A stretch of DNA of 39,130 nt from Clostridia bacterium (GTDB lineage: Bacteria; Bacillota; Clostridia; Christensenellales; Aristaeellaceae): contig CAAGII010000025.1 of assembly GCA_900769875.1 (NCBI GenBank), positions 1 through 39,130 on the forward strand, written 5' to 3'. This document shows, in pieces, positions 32,347-39,130 of this stretch. Position numbers and translations under genes: made by a program. The notes under the pieces are model-generated. The model had not been told where the DNA came from. It saw nothing but the letters and a program-made list of their open reading frames with translations, and ran no database searches. Positions within the stretch are counted from its first letter, which is position 1. Each line of letters begins with the position of its first letter.

Positions 32347-33429
32347 ATGAGGGTATGCTTTTATGCAGGCAATTATGCCGGAGGCGGTACGGGAAGAGCC
32401 GTATCCATTATTGGCAATGAGCTGAAGCGGAAAACAAAACATGAAATCCTTGCGCTGGGTCATTCCCGGGAAGGAAAGGAAGATGTATACCCCGTAGATT
32501 TTCCCGTGACCTATCTGTACAGCGAATCGATGTCGATGACGCGCGCGATCCTGAAAGATCATTATCTCAAAAAGGTCATGCAGTATGTGAAGGAGAATCA
32601 CATCGATGTTCTGGTCTGCTGTCTGGAGCTGCTGTATCCGGTTGGACTGCTGGTCGCAAAGCGATGCGGGATCAGGCTCGTAACCTGGCTTCATACCAAC
32701 CCCGACATCGGAGACGATTACCGCTTTGAGAGAGAGAGCCGCTGGCTGGGCGCAAGATTTTCAAACTGCAATGTGGTTTTGACAAAGGATGCACTTGAAC
32801 TGTACCAGCGCAGGTTTCCCAGTCAACGGAATGTGCAGATTTATAACCCGGTGGACAGCGCGCTTCTCAATTATACAGGCGCTTATGATGCGAACAGCAA
32901 GCGCATCATAAGCGTGGGACGGCTGAATTATGCCAAGAACTACGAGCGTCTGCTGGACATTGCTGACCGGGTAAAGCAGCGGCATCCGGATTGGCAGTGG
33001 GATATATACGGCGAGGGAGAAGATCAACAAAAGCTGGAGCGCCTGATTGTAGAAAAGCAGCTCGGAAATTTTGTACATCTCTGCGGGCAGCGTCACGATA
33101 TCTATTCGATTTATCCCAGATACGCCATGATGGTCATGACGTCGCGCTATGAGGGCTTTCCGATGACGCTCCTGGAAGCGGCCTCCCGCGGCTTGCCCAT
33201 GCTTGCCTTTGACATCAGAACGGGACCGAAGGAGATTATTCGGGATGGAGTGAACGGCTTTCTCTGCCCGAAGGACTCTGATGATGCGATCTTGGAAAAA
33301 ATCGAGGCACTGATCGGCTCCGAAGAGCTGCGAAAAGCATGCGCAGGGAATAGCCTGGAAACAGCAAAGCAATTCAGTATCGATAGGATTCTACCGGAGT
33401 GGGAGAGGCTGTTGGAAACGCTGTCGTAA
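32347..33429 (+). CDS. Family 4 glycosyltransferase
   Basis: The 360-residue GT4 enzyme opens MRVCFYAGNYAGGGTGRAVSII. It has the acceptor-side segment TWLHTNPDIGDDYRFERESRW and the donor domain with RIISVGRLNYAKNYERLLD and WDIYGEGEDQQKLERLI. The signature is MTSRYEGFPMTLLEAASRGLPMLAFDIRTGPKEII, with the E-x7-E pair in EGFPMTLLE. It is a retaining enzyme using a nucleotide sugar. ATG 32347 has AGAGG 9 nt upstream; an earlier in-frame ATG at 32305 overlaps the wzy end but has no site. Confidence 0.93.
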   Translation: MRVCFYAGNYAGGGTGRAVSIIGNELKRKTKHEILALGHSREGKEDVYPVDFPVTYLYSESMSMTRAILKDHYLKKVMQYVKENHIDVLVCCLELLYPVGLLVAKRCGIRLVTWLHTNPDIGDDYRFERESRWLGARFSNCNVVLTKDALELYQRRFPSQRNVQIYNPVDSALLNYTGAYDANSKRIISVGRLNYAKNYERLLDIADRVKQRHPDWQWDIYGEGEDQQKLERLIVEKQLGNFVHLCGQRHDIYSIYPRYAMMVMTSRYEGFPMTLLEAASRGLPMLAFDIRTGPKEIIRDGVNGFLCPKDSDDAILEKIEALIGSEELRKACAGNSLETAKQFSIDRILPEWERLLETLS

Positions 33430-33638
33430 TTGAGAGAAAAGCTGCTATTTCTTCATCGTTGAGAATCGGAGTGTACACAGGTCTTGAGAGAGATTCTCCT
33501 GATGATCGCTTTCATTGTAATGAACAAGGAAAGGGAGTTAGCAGAGATATGATACGCATGCGGTCTCCGAGGTGACAGTGTAGCGCATATCTTGTCCACG
33601 CATGTTTGTGAAAAGGAACGGGAAAGGAAATTGAAAAC
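33430..33638 (+). other. 209-bp gap between glycosyltransferase genes
   Basis: The gap has no gene I can support. It contains an inverted pair GAGAATC (33461-33467) and GATTCTC (33492-33498). One frame is open for about 110 bases but lacks a ribosome site and any family resemblance. No clear promoter or terminator was found. Together with the unusual spacing in an otherwise tight operon, it may be a junction between cassettes. Confidence 0.4.
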
Positions 33639-34655
33639 ATGAATAACAAAAATCCGTTGTTCAGCATTATCATCCCGGTATATGGCGTAGAGACATTTTT
33701 ACCACAGACGATTGAGAGCGTATTGTCCCAGAGTGTTTCCGACTGGGAGATGATTCTGGTGGATGATGGTTCCAAGGACAACTGTGGAGCAATTTGCGAT
33801 GCGTATGCTGCGCAGGATAGCCGAATTAAGGTGATCCACAAGGAGAATGGCGGTCTGGTCAGTGCGCGTCAGGCGGGCGCAAATGTATGCACCGGACAGT
33901 ATGTTCTCAATGTTGATGGCGACGATTATATCGAATCCACGCTTTTGGAAGCAATTCAGTGCGCGATTCTGGAAACAGAGCCGGATGTGATCGCATTCAA
34001 TGCAATTACTGTCAGTGAAACGGGTGAGCTGTTGGAAAGGCTTTGCAACCGTTCGCCATCTGGTTTGTATCAGGGAAGCGCTTTGCGGGAATTGAATGAC
34101 AGAGTCTTATTTGAAAAGCAGAAGAACAGTATGAACTGCTATAATTTTGCATTACTGTATTCGATATGTACAAAAGCAATTAAGCGGGAACTGTACGTTC
34201 CCTTGCAGAAACAAGTTCCACGGAGCATCAGATGCGGGGAGGATGCTGCTGTAACTGTCTCGATAGTGAATAAGTGCAGAACATTGCTTTTGATAGATGA
34301 GAGTGGTTACAGATATCGGATTCGTAAGGGATCCATGGTGAACAGCTTTTATCCATACGAACTTCAAAGTCTGGCAGAGCTGTTGTCATTCTTGAAAACA
34401 AACGCAGATCAGGTGCCGGAGGAGAGCGTTATTGGATATGGATATCGCCGGATCGAAGCCAATATTATTTCTGCCGCACGAAATAAGAAAAGCTACACGC
34501 AGTTTAAGAACTATATTGACAAGGAACTCACCCCGTCGCACAAACAGGTAATTCGCAGCTTTGATTGCAGCTACCTGAAGCTCACCCACAGACTCAGGGC
34601 ACAGGTTATAAAAAAGGGATGGTTTGTAATACTGTATTTGATATATGGTCGATAA
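33639..34655 (+). CDS. Family 2 glycosyltransferase
   Basis: The 338-residue GT-A enzyme has the classic order: SIIIPVYGVETFLPQTIESVLSQ, ILVDDGSKDNCGAICD, then IHKENGGLVSARQAG and VDGDDYIE (DxD). The catalytic-domain end is near residue 215. The C-terminal 120 residues are typical of CpsJ/WfgS-type capsule transferases and may contact the membrane. ATG 33639 is preceded by GGAAAGGA. The donor sugar is unknown. It lies 209 bp after the previous gene and 92 bp before the next. Confidence 0.92.
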   Translation: MNNKNPLFSIIIPVYGVETFLPQTIESVLSQSVSDWEMILVDDGSKDNCGAICDAYAAQDSRIKVIHKENGGLVSARQAGANVCTGQYVLNVDGDDYIESTLLEAIQCAILETEPDVIAFNAITVSETGELLERLCNRSPSGLYQGSALRELNDRVLFEKQKNSMNCYNFALLYSICTKAIKRELYVPLQKQVPRSIRCGEDAAVTVSIVNKCRTLLLIDESGYRYRIRKGSMVNSFYPYELQSLAELLSFLKTNADQVPEESVIGYGYRRIEANIISAARNKKSYTQFKNYIDKELTPSHKQVIRSFDCSYLKLTHRLRAQVIKKGWFVILYLIYGR

Positions 34656-34747
34656 TATGATACGTTTATTTGACGGGATATGCACATGCTCTACCCCAAA
34701 ACAATATAAAGCAACTTACATGTGAGGACTGAAAGGACATAGGGTTT

Positions 34748-35956
34748 ATGAAAAGAGATAATAATATGAGCAAAAGAATGAAACGTGTAGAGCGTGCTGT
34801 GGCATATACATATTTACTGGCAAAGCATTTTATTCTGTCGCCTATCGCACGGTTTTGGTTCGGTAGAAAGCATATTTGGATTGTATGTGAACGAGGAACC
34901 GATGCACGGGACAACGGCTATCATTTTTTTCGGCATCTTCGTGAAAACCACCCGGAGCAGAAGGTTTACTATGTCATCGACAGGAAATCCGCAGATTATC
35001 CGTGCGTTGCAGCTCTGGGAGATGTCGTGCAGTTGGATTCGCTGAAGCACTGGCTGCTATTTCTGGGGGCAGATGTAAGAATCTCTACGCACAACAATGG
35101 TGGTGTTCCTGGGGGTTGCTGGCGCTACAGGAGATTCATATCCCATCATAAGGGCAACGGCAAGGTTGTCTTTTTGCAGCATGGCGTGACAAAGGACGAT
35201 ATGACTGGGCTTTACAGAGAGAATACGAATTTCGATCTTTTCATTTGCGGAGCAAAGCCGGAATATGAATACGTTTTATCGAGATTTGGTTATACTGAAG
35301 ATGAAGCCAAGCTTACAGGGTTTGCGCGTTTTGACCAATTGCAGCAGTTCACTATAAAGAGACAGGTGTTGATCATGCCGACATGGCGGGATTGGCTGTC
35401 CCTTGGTTTTGATGGGGCTGAGCTTAGCGAAAGGGATGTGGAGCACAGCGACTATGTACAGAGATGGAGCGTACTTCTTAAAAATGATCGGATTCGTGCA
35501 TTGGCTCAAAAATACGATGTTCAGTTCGTATTCTATCCACATTATGAGATGCAGCCTTTCCTGCATTTGTTTGGGGAAGGAAATGATCAGATTGTTTTTG
35601 CGGACTTTGTCCATTACAATGTGCAAAATCTTCTCAAGGAATCCATGTTGCTGATCACGGATTATTCCAGCGTGTTTTTTGATTTTGCGTATATGCAGAA
35701 GCCTGTTTTGTATTATCAGTTTGACGAAGACGAATACCGCAAGCGTCATTATTCGCAGGGCTATTTCGCCTACCGCCGTGATGGTTTCGGCGAAGTCGTG
35801 ACAGAGGAGAAAGAATTGCTGGATCTCCTTGAAGAATATTTAGCAGGGGATTGCCATTTGAAACCCGTGTATCAAAAGAGAATCGACGGCTTTTTCCCGC
35901 TGCATGATGACAAGAATTGCGAACGGATATTTCGGGAGATTAAGAACCTGACATAA
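34748..35956 (+). CDS. CDP-glycerol:polyglycerophosphate transferase-like (TagB/TagF family)
   Basis: The 402-residue protein belongs to the teichoic-acid glycerophosphotransferase family. Its early helix 'LLAKHFILSPIARFWFG' could attach it to the membrane. Then come VFLQHGVTKDD, with the catalytic His, and the C-terminal half with FVFYPHYEM and LLITDYSSVFFDFAYMQKPVLYYQFD, including the conserved SSV and D-E-Y pattern. It would add a glycerol- or ribitol-phosphate group to the repeat unit, or build a short chain of it. No CDP-glycerol synthesis gene is in the window. ATG 34748 has AAAGGA about 10 nt upstream; ATG 34766 is possible. Confidence 0.85.
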   Translation: MKRDNNMSKRMKRVERAVAYTYLLAKHFILSPIARFWFGRKHIWIVCERGTDARDNGYHFFRHLRENHPEQKVYYVIDRKSADYPCVAALGDVVQLDSLKHWLLFLGADVRISTHNNGGVPGGCWRYRRFISHHKGNGKVVFLQHGVTKDDMTGLYRENTNFDLFICGAKPEYEYVLSRFGYTEDEAKLTGFARFDQLQQFTIKRQVLIMPTWRDWLSLGFDGAELSERDVEHSDYVQRWSVLLKNDRIRALAQKYDVQFVFYPHYEMQPFLHLFGEGNDQIVFADFVHYNVQNLLKESMLLITDYSSVFFDFAYMQKPVLYYQFDEDEYRKRHYSQGYFAYRRDGFGEVVTEEKELLDLLEEYLAGDCHLKPVYQKRIDGFFPLHDDKNCERIFREIKNLT

Positions 35957-35983
35957 ACTACCTGATTTGAGGAGAACTGATCG

Positions 35984-36868
35984 ATGAAAAAGTTTTCAAT
36001 AATCACGGTCTGTCTGAATACAGAAAACCAAATCATCGGAACGATTGCCTCTGTGCTTGAACAGACGTGCACAAATTTTGAGTATATCATCAAGGACGGC
36101 GGATCAAAGGATCGCACGGTCAGCATTGCGCAATCATTCTCGGCTGCGTTTGCCGAAAGGGGAATTGGTTTCAGGGTCATTTCGCAGAAAGACAAAGGCA
36201 TTTATGATGCGATGAATCAGGCTGCACAAGAAGCTCAGGGCGAATGGGTGCTCTATATGAATGCGGGAGATCAATTTGCAGATCGGTATGTACTGAGTAT
36301 GGTAGAGCAGCACGGCGGTCTTGAAGCCGCGGATATTGTTTATGGAGACAGGGTCGATGTTGCTGACGAGGGATACCTATACAGAAAAGCACATCCGCTG
36401 GAACGGATGAGAGACAGATTGCCCTTTTGTCATCAGAGCGTGTTTGCAAGAAAACGCTTGTACGATCAGCTTCCTTATTCGCTGCAATATCAGCTGTGCA
36501 GCGATTATGTGTTCTTTTTTCAATGGTACCGGGAGGGGAAGCGCTTTGTCTATCTCCCGATAGCGATTTCTCTATACGATAGGCATGGCATTTCCTCCAA
36601 CGGGAAGTCGGTCGTACAGGAGCTTTTGCAGATTCATGAGGATATGCCCGTTCGCGATGAGCAGACGATTCAGATGCTGAAGAATGAGGTCGCAAGTTAC
36701 GACAAAAGGAGTCCCTTGCATAGGCGGATTCTTTCCAAAATGATCCCGAAACCCATTCGACAAAAGAGATGGGAACGCCATCAAAAGGCAATAGGCTGGA
36801 TGACAAAGGAAGAATTTTGTGCAGAAAAAGAGAAAAACGGCGGTAGGGTCAATCGTGAAATCAGATAA
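35984..36868 (+). CDS. Family 2 glycosyltransferase (WcaE-like)
   Basis: The 294-residue GT-A enzyme has KFSIITVCLNTENQIIGTIASVLEQT, YIIKDGGSKDRT, SQKDKGIYDAMNQAAQEAQGEWVLYMNAGDQF (NAGD in the metal position) and the late FCHQSVFARKRLY segment. It resembles the transferase at 27100-27840, including the DKG-YDA motif. About 40 basic residues at the C-terminus end in RVNREIR. The donor and linkage are unknown. It lies 28 bp after the TagB/TagF-like gene and 13 bp before the flippase. Confidence 0.92.
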   Translation: MKKFSIITVCLNTENQIIGTIASVLEQTCTNFEYIIKDGGSKDRTVSIAQSFSAAFAERGIGFRVISQKDKGIYDAMNQAAQEAQGEWVLYMNAGDQFADRYVLSMVEQHGGLEAADIVYGDRVDVADEGYLYRKAHPLERMRDRLPFCHQSVFARKRLYDQLPYSLQYQLCSDYVFFFQWYREGKRFVYLPIAISLYDRHGISSNGKSVVQELLQIHEDMPVRDEQTIQMLKNEVASYDKRSPLHRRILSKMIPKPIRQKRWERHQKAIGWMTKEEFCAEKEKNGGRVNREIR

Positions 36869-36880
36869 GGAGACGAACTT

Positions 36881-38407
36881 GTGAACCGAACGCAAAAGAC
36901 AATGCGCAATAGCTTGGTCGGTCTGATCGGACAGGTCGTGACCATTCTGCTGAGCTTCATCAGCCGCAAGGTGTTTATTCAGTATCTGGGCGTGGACATG
37001 CTGGGGCTGAACAGCACCTTCACATCCATTCTGAATACGCTCTCCCTCGCGGAGCTGGGCTTTCAGCAGGTGATTGTATTTCATCTGTACGGCGTGCTGG
37101 CACGGGATGACAGGGAGCAGATCAACAATCTGATCAATATTTACAAGGTTGTCTATCGCTGCATCGGATGCGTTTTCATCGTAGCCGCTCTGTGTTGCGT
37201 GCCATTTTTGCAGGTTTTCCTATCGGATATTGAGGCGACCAGCTCCGTCCGGATCTTTTTCATCGTTCAGGCGCTGAGTGGCGCGTGTACCTATTTTCTG
37301 GCGTACAAGCGGAATATCCTCTATGCGGATCAGAAGAGCTATATTTCGGGTTTGATTGATACCGTTGTAAATACGACAGCCACGCTGGTTTCCATCGCTG
37401 TTGCGGTGTTCACCCGCAATTATCTGCTGTACCTGCTCGTCAGTCTTGCGAAAACGTATATCTCCAATCTGTTTGTGCATGTGGCATGCACAAAGCGGTA
37501 TCCCTATCTGCACAAGACTAAGATCGATTGGAAGCTGCTGAAAAAGATTGCTTCCAGTCTGAAGGACGTGATTCTGGAGAGACTGGCAGGCTATATCTAT
37601 AGCTCCACGGATAACCTGATTATTTCCATGTTCATCAGCACCATTCAGGTGGGCTTTCTGAACAATTACACAATGATTATCAGTCACATCAAGACGCTGA
37701 TGAAGAGCCTGACGACGCCGCTCATCCCTGCGCTTGGAAACAAGGTTGCGATTGAGCAGCGCGGTTCGCAGCAAATGGATACGTTTCGCCTGCTGGAACA
37801 GGTGTATTTCTGGTTGACAGGCTTGGCTGTGGTTCCGGTTTATGTGCTGGCAGAATCTTTCATCCAGATGTTTCTAGGGGCAGAGTTTATTATGCCCGGG
37901 GTCATTCTGGCGTTGATGTGCGTTGACCTGTATGTCCATATCAATCAGGATTCCTGCCTCGCCTTTCTCACCGCCAACGGACTTTTCCGCAAACGGCGGA
38001 ACATTTCCATTGGCGGTGCGATCATCAACATCGTGGTTTCCCTGCTGCTGATGAAGCCATTCGGCATTGCTGGCATTCTGGCTGGTACCGCTGTCAGTCA
38101 GGTGTATTACTGGGTGGCACGCAGCATGGTTGCGCTGCGGGAGTGCCTGCATCAAAGCAGAAAAGTGATAGCATTCTATTGGCTGAAACAGGCAGGGCTT
38201 TGTGGAATAATCGTTGCGTCTATAGTGGTGAGCCAAATTATCACGCAGCGGATATTTGTCCTGAGTGGAATCATTACATTTATTATTAACGGTGTAATCT
38301 GCGAAGTCTGCTTTTGCCTGCTTGCCTCGATTTGTTGCAGAGGTATCCGTGCACAGCGTCAATTGGAGAGAATTGCCCTTGGAATGTTACGGAAAATGCA
38401 TCCATAA
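36881..38407 (+). CDS. Wzx-type polysaccharide flippase
   Basis: The 508-residue MATE/MOP-superfamily protein has about 12-14 helices. The N-terminal segment is NSLVGLIGQVVTILLSFISRKVFIQYLGVDMLGLNSTF, typical of RfbX/Wzx; later helices include STDNLIISMFISTIQVGFLNNYTMIISHI. It should flip the finished undecaprenyl-linked repeat unit to the outer face for Wzy. A GTG start is used, with AAGGAG upstream. Base composition is slightly more GC-rich than the glycosyltransferases before it. It is the last intact gene of the locus; the next gene runs the other way 31 bp later. Confidence 0.92.
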   Translation: MNRTQKTMRNSLVGLIGQVVTILLSFISRKVFIQYLGVDMLGLNSTFTSILNTLSLAELGFQQVIVFHLYGVLARDDREQINNLINIYKVVYRCIGCVFIVAALCCVPFLQVFLSDIEATSSVRIFFIVQALSGACTYFLAYKRNILYADQKSYISGLIDTVVNTTATLVSIAVAVFTRNYLLYLLVSLAKTYISNLFVHVACTKRYPYLHKTKIDWKLLKKIASSLKDVILERLAGYIYSSTDNLIISMFISTIQVGFLNNYTMIISHIKTLMKSLTTPLIPALGNKVAIEQRGSQQMDTFRLLEQVYFWLTGLAVVPVYVLAESFIQMFLGAEFIMPGVILALMCVDLYVHINQDSCLAFLTANGLFRKRRNISIGGAIINIVVSLLLMKPFGIAGILAGTAVSQVYYWVARSMVALRECLHQSRKVIAFYWLKQAGLCGIIVASIVVSQIITQRIFVLSGIITFIINGVICEVCFCLLASICCRGIRAQRQLERIALGMLRKMHP

Positions 38408-38438
38408 GCTAACCCACTGATTCCAATCTGGCATATTA

Positions 38439-38920
38439 TTACGTGTTGCCGCCAATCCACTCCTCTTCTGCCTCATCCAGCTTTGACCAGTCAAGCCTTT
38501 GCCCACAGCAATTGCAGAAGGTCTGATACTCTCGGTCTATGCTGTTGTTGCATCTGGGGCATACACCGAAGAAGCAATTGTCTGGGTAGACATATATCTT
38601 CTTCACGGTCTTGGGGATGCGATAAGATGGAGCAATGATTATGTCATAAAACGCATGGATAAAACAGTGAAATCGATCTGCTGCGCTGAATACCACATCA
38701 TCCACGAAGCTGTCCGCAATTTCATCTTCAAAACAATAACGTTGCGTATCATCAGGGGCATCCTCAAGCCCCCTCACTATGACAGTAGGTTGCTCTTTGA
38801 GTGGTTTCCATTCCAGAAATATCACGGCTTTTGAAGTATGTGCTATGGTGCTCAGCCAATAAGATGCCATTGGCAATATAATCATCATGGTGGATTTTAT
38901 TGTGCGCGGGAGACCATCCC
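38439..38920 (-). pseudogene. Zinc-ribbon protein gene, 5' end cut by IS256-type element
   Basis: The readable protein (about 160 residues) ends in a Cys4 zinc ribbon CPRCNNSIDREYQTFCNCCGQRL followed by DWSKLDEAEEEW. The region before it is AVIFLEWKPLKEQPTVIVRGL and a long acidic segment, EDEIADSFVDDVVF. The function is unknown; this type of small zinc-ribbon protein is frequent near mobile DNA in Clostridia. Reading upstream, the frame crosses the insertion sequence end at about 38920 and continues into IS DNA with no ribosome site, so the true N-terminus is probably lost. The 3' part is undamaged. Confidence 0.6.
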
Positions 38921-39130
38921 AAGAATTGTGTAAACCTCCCAGCAGGTATAGAATAAGAAACATCAGTTAGGAGGTTTATGAGTATGTCAAGAAAGAACCG
39001 CACTCCGGAAGAAAACGCGCGGCAAGCGAAGATTCGCGAGCTGCTGCAGGAAGCCAACATCACCAGCATGGCAGATATCCAGAGCCTGTTCAAGGAGACC
39101 ATCGCAGAATTCATGGAGAACGGACTGGAA
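38921..39130 (+). mobile_element. IS256-family insertion sequence, left end, truncated by window edge
   Basis: The element starts near 38920-38940, where a terminal repeat candidate, AATTGTGTAAACC, lies about 45 bp ahead of the transposase ribosome site, a spacing common for IS256 elements. The left end is only estimated; the right end and target duplication are outside the window. Confidence 0.7.
38984..39130 (+). CDS. IS256-family transposase, N-terminal part
   Basis: The 49 visible residues read MSRKNRTPEENARQAK, then a helical stretch IRELLQEANITSMADIQSLF and KETIAEFMENGLE. This is the characteristic N-terminus of IS256-family DDE transposases, ahead of the usual 'AELDDELGYS' region. ATG 38984 has TAGGAGG 9 nt upstream; ATG 38978 is too close. 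The rest lies beyond the right edge. Confidence 0.85.
   Translation, partial: MSRKNRTPEENARQAKIRELLQEANITSMADIQSLFKETIAEFMENGLE

Noticed and set aside
33455..33574. Short open frame in the gap between glycosyltransferases
   Set aside because: It has no ribosome site, no start supported by context and no recognisable family.
38764..39114. Minus-strand frame over the IS left end
   Set aside because: It is antisense to the IS256 transposase start and crosses the insertion boundary.
1..39130. tRNA, rRNA, CRISPR array, prophage or replication origin
   Set aside because: The gaps were read for cloverleaf-like sequence, regular repeats and phage genes, and none was seen. A tRNAscan/CRISPR search would be decisive.

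Overview
The window looks like a chromosomal segment of a GC-rich member of the Clostridia (Bacillota), possibly a gut anaerobe of the Christensenellales/Oscillospirales kind. That placement is an inference. It rests on an RqcH-type NFACT protein, GerM and YlmC/YmxH proteins that are usual in spore-forming lineages, strong AGGAGG ribosome sites, a MutS2-type protein, and a Wzx/Wzy polysaccharide locus with a BY-kinase and VanZ proteins. No rRNA, tRNA, CRISPR array or prophage was seen.

Region 1 (1-18,300) is GC-rich housekeeping and metabolic DNA. In order it holds: rqcH (minus, cut by the left edge), a GerM-domain protein, a CE2-like SGNH esterase (minus), a YlmC-like PRC-barrel protein, a serine O-acetyltransferase, glycyl-tRNA synthetase (minus), a divergent-type cytidine deaminase (minus) and a secreted VanW/SH3 protein. 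Then come the rhamnose genes rhaA-rhaD-rhaB, which convert L-rhamnose to rhamnulose, rhamnulose-1-phosphate, then DHAP and lactaldehyde. A small zinc-ribbon protein, a NUDIX hydrolase and a nitroreductase follow, then a MutS2-like protein without the Smr domain (minus), a metallophosphoesterase and mnmE. Many genes here have clear TTGnnn-N17-TAnnnT promoters, and convergent pairs are separated by perfect hairpins.

Region 2 (18,331-38,407) is a co-directional cell-surface polysaccharide locus behind one strong promoter and a structured 160-nt leader. Its first two genes are the most unusual part of the window. One is a four-helix MotA/TolQ/ExbB-type proton-channel domain fused to a degenerate EAL domain. 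The other has a MotB/TolR/ExbD-like helix with the expected Asp, followed by a large extracellular SpaA/Cna-B-like stalk and a second membrane helix. The genes overlap by 4 bp and are followed by a fused Wzz/BY-kinase, a VanZ protein and the initiating sugar-phosphate transferase. This order suggests an ion-motive-force-driven, c-di-GMP-sensing module tied to polysaccharide assembly at the surface. I know of no description of this combination.

Downstream are a decayed VanZ-type gene (four -1 frameshifts and one stop) and a leftover 3' tail of a second sugar transferase. The rest is a more AT-rich cassette: three family-2 and three family-4 glycosyltransferases, a NodB-type deacetylase, a Wzy polymerase, a TagB/TagF-like phosphotransferase and a Wzx flippase. 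The base composition, remnants and pseudogene point to repeated replacement of this cassette.

Region 3 (38,439-39,130) is a zinc-ribbon gene on the minus strand whose 5' end is cut by an IS256-family element. The transposase of that element runs off the right edge.
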